Assembly (NCBI RefSeq): GCF_026341515.1
Contig: NZ_JAPEOK010000001.1
Coordinates: 5,456,001-5,520,000, forward strand
Source of the DNA: Streptomyces sp. NBC_00878
GTDB lineage: Bacteria > Actinomycetota > Actinomycetes > Streptomycetales > Streptomycetaceae
DNA: 64,000 bases
Reading direction: 5' to 3'
Made by a program: the position numbers and the translations under genes. Below the pieces are notes generated by a model. That model was not told the DNA's origin and searched no databases. It saw nothing but the letters and a program-made list of their open reading frames with translations. This document shows positions 42,204 through 50,438 of this stretch, piece by piece; positions within the stretch are counted from its first letter, which is position 1, and each line of letters begins with the position of its first letter.

Positions 42204-42412
42204 GGCATCCCATGGCGCAGTCCCTCCACTGGCAGAAGTCCTCGTTCTCCGGCGGCGCCGACGGCAACGAATGCGTGGAACTTGCCGCTGCCCTCCACAC
42301 CTTGCTGATCCGTGAGAGCGACCAGCCCACCCACGTGATAGCCGTCGACCAGCTCGGCCTCGTCGCCCTCCTCCATCACGTCCGCGCTCGGGGCGCGGAC
42401 ACAACCGGCTGA
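42200..42412 (+). CDS. DUF397 small protein (orphan, locus 3)
   Basis: 70 residues with HWQKSSFSGG, CVELAA and LLIRESDQ hallmarks. The GTG start at 42200 overlaps the stop of the XRE remnant by 4 bases, as in intact loci; ATG 42212 is an alternative. It has lost its regulator partner and its ATP-binding gene, so it may no longer function or may serve another XRE protein. Confidence 0.8.
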   Translation: MRHPMAQSLHWQKSSFSGGADGNECVELAAALHTLLIRESDQPTHVIAVDQLGLVALLHHVRARGADTTG

Positions 42413-42550
42413 GTTCACCCGTCGTTTGGGTTTTCTACTTCTCAAGTTCCCTTAAGGGGTGGCAAAGGCGGCTCACAGGGAGACCCTCGATCGTCGTCGG
42501 CATGAGCCCATTCATCGCAGTCGACGGTAGATCCGAGGGAGACGCCTGAC
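42413..42550 (+). promoter_or_regulatory. Upstream region of the polyphosphate-polymerase operon
   Basis: GTTCACCCGTC (42413-42423) resembles one unit of a Streptomyces PHO box, followed in register by the poor match GTTTGGGTTTT. GAGGGAG precedes ATG 42551. Confidence 0.35.
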
Positions 42551-43219
42551 ATGGACCGGTTGCTTCTCGTGGTCGCCGATCTGGTCGCCATCTCCGTCCT
42601 GACCTTCGTGGTCTACTTCCCCCGCCACCACCGCAGAGACCTGGTCGCCGCGTTCCTCGGCGTCAACGTCGGCGTGCTCGCCGTGGCGATGGTGCTCGGC
42701 TCGACATCGGTCGGGATCGGCATGGGGATGGGGCTCTTCGGGGTCCTGTCGATCATCAGGCTCCGGTCGTACGAGATCGCGCAGCACGAGATCGCGTACT
42801 ACTTCTCCGCGCTGGCCCTCGGCCTGCTGACCGGGCTGTCCGAGTCCCTCGACCTCCTCCACACCGGGCTGATGCTGCTCGTCGTGGCCACGCTCTACGC
42901 CGGCGACCACCCCCGCCTCTACCCCCGCCACCGGCAGCGGGAACTGCGCCTGGACTCCGCGTACACCGACGAGCAGGCCCTGCGCGCCCACCTCGAAGTG
43001 CTGCTGGGCGGACGGGTGCTGAACCTGTCGGTCAAGGGCATCGACCTCGTCAACGACACGACACTCGTCGAGGTCCGGTACGTAACATCCGCGTCCGCGC
43101 CCAAATCGACGTCCGCATCCGTGTCCGGGGTGGCCGCCAAGCCCGAACACGCAGGGTCCCGTACCGACGACGACCCCCGTACGGACGACTCCCGCAGCGG
43201 GCGCGGAGTGCGGGCATGA
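42551..43219 (+). CDS. DUF4956 membrane protein
   Basis: 222 residues with about four to five membrane helices (about 5-130). It shows the DUF4956 pattern MGLFGVLSIIRLRSYEIAQH then EIAYYFSALALGLL. A cytoplasmic domain of about 60 residues and a disordered tail follow. DUF4956 proteins are typically encoded beside VTC-domain polyphosphate polymerases, as here. The exact role is unknown, perhaps transport or assembly with the polymerase. Its stop overlaps the next start (ATGA). Confidence 0.83.
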   Translation: MDRLLLVVADLVAISVLTFVVYFPRHHRRDLVAAFLGVNVGVLAVAMVLGSTSVGIGMGMGLFGVLSIIRLRSYEIAQHEIAYYFSALALGLLTGLSESLDLLHTGLMLLVVATLYAGDHPRLYPRHRQRELRLDSAYTDEQALRAHLEVLLGGRVLNLSVKGIDLVNDTTLVEVRYVTSASAPKSTSASVSGVAAKPEHAGSRTDDDPRTDDSRSGRGVRA

Positions 43220-44004
43220 CAGCCCCCGACCCCGTCGCACGCGTGCTCGGCGTGCTGCCGACCATCGGGCTCGACGAACTCGTCGCGCAGGCCGGGCTGT
43301 TGACCCGGCTGGACCGCAAGTACATGTTGCCGGTCGCCGAGTTGCCCCACGTCCTGGGCGGCCTCGACGAGGACACGCGAGTCCTGGACGTGGACGGCAC
43401 ACGGGAGTTCGCATACCGGTCCGTCTACTTCGACACCCCGGAGATGGACGGGTACCTGGGCGCCGCCCGCCACCGCCGACGGCGGTTCAAGCTGCGGATC
43501 CGTACGTATCTCGACTCCGGGCGGCACTACTTCGAGGTCAAGACGCGGGGCCCGCGCGGCACCACCGTCAAACAGCGCATCCCGTACGAGGGAGACGTCC
43601 GGCGGCTCGGACCCGACGCCCGCGCGTACGCGGACACCGTGCTCGCCGAGGCCGGGATCAACTCCGGGCGCCTCCGTTTCGTACCCGCGCTGACCACGTA
43701 CTACCGGCGTACGACGCTCTTCCTCCCGGCCACCGGGAGCCGGTTGACCGTCGACACGGATCTGGTGTGGACGCTGCCCGACGGGACCGCGCTGCGGACG
43801 CCGGACCGCGCCATCGTCGAGACGAAGGCGGGCCGGGCGGGCTCGGGTGCCGACCGGCTGCTCTGGTCGCTGAAGCACCGGCCCTGTCCCGTGTCGAAGT
43901 ACGGCACGGGGCTCGCCGCCCTCCGTCCCGACCTGCCCTCCAACCGCTGGCTGCCCGTACTGCGGCGCCACTTTCCGACCGCGCTCGACGGGAGTCCCGC
44001 ATGA
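43216..44004 (+). CDS. VTC-domain polyphosphate polymerase-like protein
   Basis: 262 residues forming the VTC tunnel domain (CYTH/triphosphate-tunnel-metalloenzyme-like). Basic phosphate-binding residues are in TRLDRKYMLP, FAYRSVYFDTPEMDGYLGA, RRRFKLRIRTYLDSG, and the acidic metal ligands in YFEVKTRG and IVETKAG; the C-terminal SKYGTG is typical of VTC. It may polymerise polyphosphate from ATP; soluble bacterial VTC proteins are less studied than the yeast complex. Coupled by ATGA overlaps to both neighbours. Confidence 0.85.
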   Translation: MTAPDPVARVLGVLPTIGLDELVAQAGLLTRLDRKYMLPVAELPHVLGGLDEDTRVLDVDGTREFAYRSVYFDTPEMDGYLGAARHRRRRFKLRIRTYLDSGRHYFEVKTRGPRGTTVKQRIPYEGDVRRLGPDARAYADTVLAEAGINSGRLRFVPALTTYYRRTTLFLPATGSRLTVDTDLVWTLPDGTALRTPDRAIVETKAGRAGSGADRLLWSLKHRPCPVSKYGTGLAALRPDLPSNRWLPVLRRHFPTALDGSPA

Positions 44005-45881
44005 ACACCTACCTGAGCAAGTCCTCGCGGACGGCACGACGGTTTCGTACGAAGGCGGCCGGTGCCCTCGCCTCGCTGGTGCTCGCCACGGCGGCGCTGG
44101 CCGGGTGTTCGTCGGGGAGCGACGCGGATTCCGACTCCGGCTCCTCGTCGGGCTCTTCCGGTACGAGTGGGGCTGCGGCCGCCGTGGACGGGGGTCAGGA
44201 CGCCGCCGCCGTGCTCGCCGCCAACAAGGAGTCGCACGCGAAGGACTCCGACGCCGAGTGGGACGAGTCGGACGCCGTCGCGATCGAGCTCGACGGCGAC
44301 TCGGCTTCGGCCGACGGTGACGGGGTGACGGTGAAGGGGGCCACCGTGACCATCACCGGTGGCGGCACCTATCGGATCAGCGGCACCCTCTCCGACGGGC
44401 AGATCGTCGTCAACGCCCCTGACCAGAAAGTGAAGTTGGTGCTCGACGGGGCGAAGATATCCCACTCCTCCGGTGCGGCGATCGACGTCACCGAGGCGGA
44501 CGAGGCCGTCGTGATCCTCGCCGACGGCAGCGAGAACACCCTCGGCGACGCCGACTCGTACGCCGATGACGCCGAGGCGAACGCCGCGTTGTACAGCGCC
44601 GCCGACCTCACCGTCACGGGCGAGGGGAAGCTCACCGTGCGCGGCAACGGAAACGACGGGATCGCCGGCACGGACGGTCTGGTGATCGCCTCCGGCACGG
44701 TCGTGGTCGACGCCGTCGACGACGGTATCCGGGGCAAGGACTACCTGATCGTCGAGGGCGGCGCGGTGACCGTCACGGCCGGTGGCGACGGGCTCAAGGC
44801 CGACAACTCCGAGGACAAGGACTCCGGTTACGTCGCGGTCGGCGGCGGCACGGTGAAGGTGACCGCCAAGGGCGACGGGGTCGACGCGGCCACCGACCTG
44901 GTCGCCACCGGCGGCTCGCTGACCGTCGAGAGCGGCGGCGGAAGCGGTACGCAGCCCTCGGACGACGCGTCCACGAAGGGGCTGAAGGCGGGCGTGATCA
45001 ACGTCCTGGAGGGCGGTACCGTCTCGGTCGACGCCTCCGACGACGCCGTCCACAGCGACGGCGCGGTGCACGTCAACGGCGCGAAGGTGACGGCCGCGAG
45101 CGGTGACGACGGGACGCACGCGGAGGGCGATCTGACCGTCGACAAGGGGACGTTGAAGATCACGTCGGCGGTCGAGGGCGTGGAGGGCGCCGACATCTCC
45201 GTGAACGGCGGCACGGTGGAGATCCGTTCCAGCGACGACGGGATCAACGCGGCCGGTGGTACCGGGACTTCGGATGCCGGGGGTGGCGGTGGCGGCGGTG
45301 GCTTCGGCGGCGGCCCGGGTGGCGGAGGTGGCGGCGAGGACGTCGGCGACTTCAAGCTGACCGTCAGCGGCGGCACCCTGGTGGTCGACTCCGAGGGAGA
45401 CGGCCTCGACTCCAACGGCACCGCCGAGATCACCGGCGGCACGGTCGTCGTCAACGGCCCGCAGCAGGGCGGCAACGGCGCCCTCGACGTCAACGGCGAC
45501 TTCGGCATCAGCGGCGGATTGCTGCTGGCCGCCGGCAGCGCGGGCATGGCCGTCGCCCCGTCCGCCGACTCAGAACAGGGCTGGCTCTCCGCGACCCTCG
45601 ACGCGGCGGTCCCGGCGGGCACGACCCTCCACGTCGTCGACTCCGACGGCAAGGTCGTCGCCACGTACGTCACCTCGAAGTCGATCCAGAACGTCGTCCA
45701 TTCCTCCTCCGCGGTGAAGAAGGGCGAGGAGTACGCGATCTACTCGGGCGGCACGAAGTCCGGTACCAGCACCGGGGGTTTGGCGTCCTCGGGCTCCCTG
45801 GGCTCGGCCGAACGGATCGCCACGGTAACGGCGGGCGAGGCCCCGGAGGGAGGGTTCGGGGGCGGCGGCCGGCGCCCATAG
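44001..45881 (+). CDS. Beta-helix carbohydrate-binding-type lipoprotein
   Basis: 626 residues. The lipoprotein signal ends in LAGCS (lipobox, Cys about 33). An acidic Asp/Ser linker is followed by many parallel beta-helix repeats of the form GGTVxVxAxxDGxxxxG (about 100-560), as in the Cthe_2159-like carbohydrate-binding family. A Gly-rich segment is at about 425-445. Operon context with DUF4956 and VTC genes is shared with CotH-type surface proteins elsewhere. Likely surface-exposed, possibly binding acidic polysaccharide or polyphosphate; the ligand is unproven. It is translationally coupled to the VTC gene. Confidence 0.8.
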   Translation: MNTYLSKSSRTARRFRTKAAGALASLVLATAALAGCSSGSDADSDSGSSSGSSGTSGAAAAVDGGQDAAAVLAANKESHAKDSDAEWDESDAVAIELDGDSASADGDGVTVKGATVTITGGGTYRISGTLSDGQIVVNAPDQKVKLVLDGAKISHSSGAAIDVTEADEAVVILADGSENTLGDADSYADDAEANAALYSAADLTVTGEGKLTVRGNGNDGIAGTDGLVIASGTVVVDAVDDGIRGKDYLIVEGGAVTVTAGGDGLKADNSEDKDSGYVAVGGGTVKVTAKGDGVDAATDLVATGGSLTVESGGGSGTQPSDDASTKGLKAGVINVLEGGTVSVDASDDAVHSDGAVHVNGAKVTAASGDDGTHAEGDLTVDKGTLKITSAVEGVEGADISVNGGTVEIRSSDDGINAAGGTGTSDAGGGGGGGGFGGGPGGGGGGEDVGDFKLTVSGGTLVVDSEGDGLDSNGTAEITGGTVVVNGPQQGGNGALDVNGDFGISGGLLLAAGSAGMAVAPSADSEQGWLSATLDAAVPAGTTLHVVDSDGKVVATYVTSKSIQNVVHSSSAVKKGEEYAIYSGGTKSGTSTGGLASSGSLGSAERIATVTAGEAPEGGFGGGGRRP

Positions 45882-45922
45882 GGGTCGTACCGGGGGCCCA
45901 CCGGGGTCCTACAGCCTCGGGA

Positions 45923-46399
45923 TCAGGTCTCGTACAGGCCGTCCCAGGGCGGGCCGAAGCCCAGGCGGTCCGGGTAGAGCTCGGCCCATGGCCCCCCTTC
46001 GTCCTCGCCGGTCGACAGGCCGAACAGCACGCCGTCGACGGTGAGCCCGAAGGGGCGGATGGCGATGTCCGTGTAGCGGCGCCGGGGGAGGCTTCTGAGG
46101 AGTTTGGCCAGGTGGGCCTGGGCTCGGGCGAGGACCGAGTCCGGGCCGTGCGGGGCGCGCTGCTGTTCGGCCCAGGTACCGGCGCACCAGATGTCCGAGT
46201 CGCGGTAGCGGCCGTCGGCGTCGAAGGTGTGGAGCACCGTGTAGAGCCGTTTGTGCTCTTCCCAGCCGTCGTCGGGCCGGTACCCCTCGGGGAAGGCGTA
46301 CGTGACCGACCCCAGGAACTGCCCCTCCGCGTAGTGACCGATGGCCTCGGTGCGGTGGCGCGGCTCGTAGGCGATCGGGATGACCTCGGGGACTGCCAT
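45923..46399 (-). CDS. Conserved hypothetical protein
   Basis: 158 residues, soluble, alternating strands and helices (PIAYEPRHRTEAIGHYAEG, then FLGSVTYAFPEGYRPDDGW). No recognised domain or catalytic motif. ATG 46399 is preferred because TATGGT lies 6 bases upstream, typical of a leaderless promoter; ATG 46429 is possible. Function unknown. Confidence 0.65.
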   Translation of the reverse strand: MAVPEVIPIAYEPRHRTEAIGHYAEGQFLGSVTYAFPEGYRPDDGWEEHKRLYTVLHTFDADGRYRDSDIWCAGTWAEQQRAPHGPDSVLARAQAHLAKLLRSLPRRRYTDIAIRPFGLTVDGVLFGLSTGEDEGGPWAELYPDRLGFGPPWDGLYET

Positions 46400-46828
46400 G
46401 GCGAAACCATACGGATGAATAGTGGACATGCCACAGGCGGGGCCACCGTAAGCGCACCGTAAGTGTCCGCGGGCTCCGGACAGCCGCGAGGCATAGTTCG
46501 AAGAGGTCCGCCTCGCTTGCCTCGTTCCCGGCGATCGTGCGGAGGCAGATCGACGGCCGCACGGCAACACCACTCCCGGCGGCTCGGCCCGGGAGACCGT
46601 ACCCACCCGACCGCGTCCGCCTTGGTGTCGCTTGCCGCGTGCCCGTTTTCCATTCGCTTTCGCGCAGGAATCCATTGGGGTATCGGGTGTCGGCCGATGT
46701 GTTGATCGTACGGAGGAGGCCTTCAGTCGTTGCGTCCGCGATCCGATGTTTGCTAAGGAAGCTCGAACTCGCTTCCGGAGTATTCGTATATATGTACATC
46801 TGTACATTCGGATCAAAAGGAGCACTGT
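46400..46828 (+). promoter_or_regulatory. Long upstream region of a secreted protein gene, with TGTACA operator-like palindrome
   Basis: No gene is supported in these 429 bases. The right end is AT-rich, with ATGTACA (46792-46798), TC, and TGTACAT (46801-46807) forming a perfect 7-bp inverted repeat just ahead of the AAAAGGAGC ribosome binding site. It is likely an operator or part of the core promoter. The left part must hold the promoter of the gene ending at 45923. Confidence 0.55.
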
Positions 46829-47578
46829 ATGAGTCCTGAACCCAGGACCAGGTACCTTCTCGGCCCCCTCCCCGCCCGCGCCGCGTGGCTGGCCGGCGGG
46901 GCCGTCGCCTCGCTCGCCCTCGTGCTTGCCGGAATCGCGAATCCGGCGGCGGCCACACAGGGAACCGGTACGTCGGTCACCGGCGCGTCGGCCAGTGACG
47001 AGTGCAGGAAGCCGCGGGAGCAGAACGGCTCGCAACAGAACGGCTCGCAGCAGAACGGCTCGCAGCAGAACGGCTCGCAGCAGAACGGCTCGCAGCGTCC
47101 GCAGGACTCTCAGCGTCCGCAGGACTCGCAGCGTCCGAACGCGGAGGGGCGGGCCCCGTCGCTCGACGACGCCGCGCGTCACGACTCGTGTGGCGACGGC
47201 CGTCAGGGCCGTCAGGGCAATCGGGACGAGTGCTCCGACATCGACTCGGTCCTGCCGGGCGACAACGAGGAGTTCAGTGCCGTGCTGACCGGCGGGACCG
47301 CGTTCGCCGGGCGGCGGAGCGTCCCCCCGGTGAGCCCCTACGAGTGGCAGGACCTCACCGACTCCGACAATCCGCACTTCCCCAGGAATGCCTGCGCCAT
47401 CTCCATCTCGGCCCTGGAGGGCGACGTGGGGAGCGACGTCTGGATCAAGGTGGTGACCACGACCGGCCGGGTCTGGGAGACGCACGGTGACGCGAACGGA
47501 ACCTCGTTCATCTGGGACGAGGGGTGGACGCGACTGACCACACCGGAGCCGGAGCCGGTTGCCCACAAGACCAGTTGA
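46829..47578 (+). CDS. Secreted repeat-containing protein of unknown function
   Basis: 249 residues. The signal peptide (LAGGAVASLALVLAGIANPA) ends near AAA/TQ (about 43). A linker has about six QNGSQ units and three RPQDSQ units, coded by 15- and 18-bp repeats. The C-terminal 110 residues are a compact domain with two or three Cys and no recognised family. AAAAGGAGC precedes ATG 46829. Function unknown; the TGTACA palindrome upstream suggests tight regulation. Confidence 0.72.
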   Translation: MSPEPRTRYLLGPLPARAAWLAGGAVASLALVLAGIANPAAATQGTGTSVTGASASDECRKPREQNGSQQNGSQQNGSQQNGSQQNGSQRPQDSQRPQDSQRPNAEGRAPSLDDAARHDSCGDGRQGRQGNRDECSDIDSVLPGDNEEFSAVLTGGTAFAGRRSVPPVSPYEWQDLTDSDNPHFPRNACAISISALEGDVGSDVWIKVVTTTGRVWETHGDANGTSFIWDEGWTRLTTPEPEPVAHKTS

Positions 47579-47608
47579 TGCCTGCCCGGTCCGCCGCGCG
47601 CCGCGCCA

Positions 47609-47709
47609 CGGCGGCACGCGGTGTACCGGGGTACGGCGGCACGCGGTGTACCGGGGTACGGCGGCACGCGGTGTACCGGGGTGCGGCGGCATGCGGTGTA
47701 CCGGGCCGG
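47609..47709. repeat. 25-bp tandem repeat, four copies
   Basis: GTGTACCGGGGTACGGCGGC-type units start at 47621, 47646, 47671 and 47696, an exact 25-base period. They lie between the secreted-protein gene and the next gene. The period is not a multiple of three, and all frames give repetitive sequence, so it is not coding. Confidence 0.9.
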
Positions 47710-47814
47710 TCGTGTCGCGGGGCGATCGCGCAGCCCGAACGACTGATCGAGCGTTATCTTTTCGTTATCGCGTGGGCGATATCCCACCACATGCCGTACT
47801 CACTCTTGCTGGGC

Positions 47815-48534
47815 ATGAACTCAACTGCCCGCCGCGCGAAACCGTCCTCGACCGGGCGGTCCTCACCCGTGCTCGGCGGCCTGGCCGCGCTGGTCGTGTT
47901 GGTGATCGCCGCCATGGCCGCGACCTGCGATGAGTCTTCGTCCTCCTCGTCCTCCTCGGGATCCACGGCGGAGTCGGGTCCCGGTACGTTCACCACGGCC
48001 GGTGGCGAGAGCGGGACCGTGGGCCAGGGCGACCGGGTCATGAGCTACAAGGTCCTCGTCGAGGACGGCCTCAAGCAGTCGCCCGCCGATGTCGCCCGTC
48101 AGGTGGAGGGCATACTCGCCGACCCGCGCGGCTGGACGGCCGACGGCGAGTCGGCGTTCCGGCGCGTCTCCAGCGGTACGGCCGACTTCGTCGTACGGCT
48201 CGCCACCCCGGGAACGGTGGACAGGATCTGCGGCGCGTCCGGCCTGGACACCGGCGGCGAGGTCAACTGCAGTGTGGGCAAGGACGTCATGGTCAACCTC
48301 AAGCGGTGGACGCTGGCGACGCCGGTCTACGCCGACGACGTGAACGCCTACCGGGCGCTGATCATCAACCACGAGGTCGGCCACTTCCTCGGCCACGGCC
48401 ATGTGACCTGCCCCGGGAAGGGCCAACCGGCCCCGGCGATGATGCAGCAGATCAAGGGCATGCACGGCTGCAGGCCGAACGTCTGGCCGTACGACACCGA
48501 GGGCCGGTTCATCACGGGCCCCGCCGTGCCCTGA
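47815..48534 (+). CDS. DUF3152 domain protein, zinc-metalloprotease-like, exported
   Basis: 239 residues. An N-terminal membrane/lipoprotein-type segment (LGGLAALVVLVIAAMAATC) is followed by a Ser-rich linker. The DUF3152 domain holds HEVGHFLGHGHVTCPGKG, an extended HExxHxxGxxH zinc motif, and CGASGLDTGGEVNC. Probably a secreted or surface peptidase, though DUF3152 activity is poorly studied. ATG 47815 precedes the hydrophobic segment; ATG 47791 is an alternative. Confidence 0.83.
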   Translation: MNSTARRAKPSSTGRSSPVLGGLAALVVLVIAAMAATCDESSSSSSSSGSTAESGPGTFTTAGGESGTVGQGDRVMSYKVLVEDGLKQSPADVARQVEGILADPRGWTADGESAFRRVSSGTADFVVRLATPGTVDRICGASGLDTGGEVNCSVGKDVMVNLKRWTLATPVYADDVNAYRALIINHEVGHFLGHGHVTCPGKGQPAPAMMQQIKGMHGCRPNVWPYDTEGRFITGPAVP

Positions 48535-48684
48535 CGGACGCCCGAAGACTCTCATGGCCACAACTCATGGCCACAACTCATGGCAACCTTTCCGGATCCC
48601 GCGACCACAGATGAGTCGGAAGCCCTGTTCACGGGGGCTCCACGCAACGCACGAGCCCCACCAGAACCACGTAAGGACTCATCC

Positions 48685-50037
48685 GTGGCATCCCCGGCAT
48701 CCCCCTCCCACCGCAGGTCCCTCCGCAAGCGGCGCACCGCTCTCCTCTCCGCCGCTGCCGTGGCGGCCGCGGGTCTCGGCGCCGTCCCCTTCGTGATGAA
48801 CGCGAACGCCGGTGCCGTCGACCTGGCTCACCAGGCGCTGCCCGCCAAGGACGGCTGGGCGGCCTCCGGTTCGGGCACGACCGGCGGTTCGACGGCCGAC
48901 GCCGCGCACACCCTCACCGTCAGCACCCGCGCCGAGCTGGTGAAGGCGCTAGGCGCGGCGACCAACTCCACCCCGAAGATCATCAAGATCAAGGGCACGA
49001 TCGACGCGAACACGGACAACGCGGGCAAGAAGCTGACCTGCGCCGACTACGCCTCCGGCACGGGGTACTCGCTGTCCGCGTATCTGAAGGCGTTCGACCC
49101 GGCCACGTACGGCAAGAAGGCTCCCTCGGGCACGCAGGAGAAGGCCCGCGCGGCCGCCCAGACCAAGCAGAAGAAGAACATCGTCTTCAGGGTGCCTGCC
49201 AACACCACCATCGTCGGCGTCCCGGGCACCAAGGCGGGGATCACCGGCGGCAGTCTGCAGGTGCAGGACGTCGACAACGTCATCATCCGCAACCTCGCCC
49301 TCACCGCCACCGAGGACTGCTTCCCGCAGTGGGACCCGACGGACGGTTCCCTGGGCGAGTGGAACTCGAACTACGACTCGGTGTCGCTGCGCGGTGCGAC
49401 GCATGTGTGGGCGGACCACAACACGTTCAGCGACGCGCCGTTCTTCGACAAGTCCGAGCAGACGTACTTCGGCCGCAAGTACCAGATCCACGACGGCGCC
49501 CTCGACATCACCAACGGCTCGGACCTGGTGACCGTCGAGCGCAACCAGTTCACCAACCACGACAAGACGATGCTGATCGGCAGCAGCGACACCGACAGCG
49601 TCGGCAAGCTGCGCGTCTCCATCCACCACAACGTGTGGAAGGGCATCACCCAGCGCGCCCCGCTGGCCCGCATCGGCCAGATCCACCTCTACAACAACGT
49701 GTACGACACGACGACCCTCAACGGGTACGCCCCCAAGTACAGCCTCGACTCCCGCGCCAAGGCCCAGGTGGTCGCGGAGCACAACTCCTGGACGCTCCCG
49801 TCCGGCGCGAAGGTCGCGAAGCTCCTGAGCGGCGACGGAACCGGCTCGGTCGCCGGCACGGGCAACCTCGTCAACGGCACGTCGACGGACCTCGTCGCCG
49901 CATACAACGCGGCGAACTCGAAGAAGATCAAGACGACCGTGAACTGGACGCCGACCCTGACGGCGGGCCTCCAGACCTCGGCGAAGACCCTGTCGGCGGA
50001 GCTGCTGGGCACGACGGGGGCTGGGGTTCTCTCCTGA
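48685..50037 (+). CDS. Pectate lyase, PL1 family, secreted
   Basis: 450 residues. The signal peptide has RRSLRKRRTALLSAAAVAAA and a cleavage near ANAGA. The PL1 right-handed beta-helix has the calcium-site region DCFPQWDPTDG.. NSNYDSVSLRGATHVWADHN and the PL1 catalytic/fold signatures VSIHHNVWKGITQRAPLARI. It cleaves polygalacturonate by beta-elimination outside the cell. GTG 48685 is chosen, with AAGGA upstream; the open frame starting at 48580 includes a tandem CATGGCCACAACT repeat and is not signal-like. Confidence 0.92.
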   Translation: MASPASPSHRRSLRKRRTALLSAAAVAAAGLGAVPFVMNANAGAVDLAHQALPAKDGWAASGSGTTGGSTADAAHTLTVSTRAELVKALGAATNSTPKIIKIKGTIDANTDNAGKKLTCADYASGTGYSLSAYLKAFDPATYGKKAPSGTQEKARAAAQTKQKKNIVFRVPANTTIVGVPGTKAGITGGSLQVQDVDNVIIRNLALTATEDCFPQWDPTDGSLGEWNSNYDSVSLRGATHVWADHNTFSDAPFFDKSEQTYFGRKYQIHDGALDITNGSDLVTVERNQFTNHDKTMLIGSSDTDSVGKLRVSIHHNVWKGITQRAPLARIGQIHLYNNVYDTTTLNGYAPKYSLDSRAKAQVVAEHNSWTLPSGAKVAKLLSGDGTGSVAGTGNLVNGTSTDLVAAYNAANSKKIKTTVNWTPTLTAGLQTSAKTLSAELLGTTGAGVLS

Positions 50038-50078
50038 CCCCGCCCCACTGAAGGCGTGCGAGTGGCCCGGGACTTGGC

Positions 50079-50209
50079 GGATGCTGTTGGCGAATCCCGT
50101 CAGACCTCCGGCAAGTGGGCCGTGAGTCCCAGCGACACGCCGTAAACCCGGCGTGTCGCTGGGACTCCCGCGACAATTACTGCGCCCGGCGGATTCGCCA
50201 ACAGCATCC
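50079..50209. mobile_element. MITE-like element, copy 3 (intact)
   Basis: 131 bp. Perfect 19-bp terminal inverted repeats are GGATGCTGTTGGCGAATCC and GGATTCGCCAACAGCATCC. A perfect 19-bp inner hairpin has arm GAGTCCCAGCGACACGCCG around 6 bases. Both flanks are TTGGC (50074-50078 and 50210-50214), a 5-bp target duplication. It lies between the pectate lyase gene and the second XRE locus. Confidence 0.92.
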
Positions 50210-50228
50210 TTGGCGTCCCGGGCCACTT

Positions 50229-50438
50229 TCATACGCCGCCGAGGCTGCCGGAGCGTATGCCGTGGAGGAGGTGGGCGAGGGGGGTGGGGGTGGTGACGAG
50301 CTGTATGGAGGGGGCGTCGCTCTCGCGGAGGTGGATGGTGTGGGGGGTGGAGGCGAGTTCGACGCAGTTGTTGCCGTCGGCGCCGCCTGAGAAGGACGAC
50401 TTCTGCCAGTTGCCGGGGGTGGTCACGGCGCGCCTCAC
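50229..50438 (-). CDS. DUF397 small protein (locus 2)
   Basis: 69 residues with NWQKSSFSGG, CVELA and IHLRESDAP hallmarks. The start overlaps the XRE stop by 4 bases (ATGA), so the two are translationally coupled. A MITE copy lies 20 bases beyond its stop, as at locus 1. Confidence 0.87.
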   Translation of the reverse strand: MRRAVTTPGNWQKSSFSGGADGNNCVELASTPHTIHLRESDAPSIQLVTTPTPLAHLLHGIRSGSLGGV

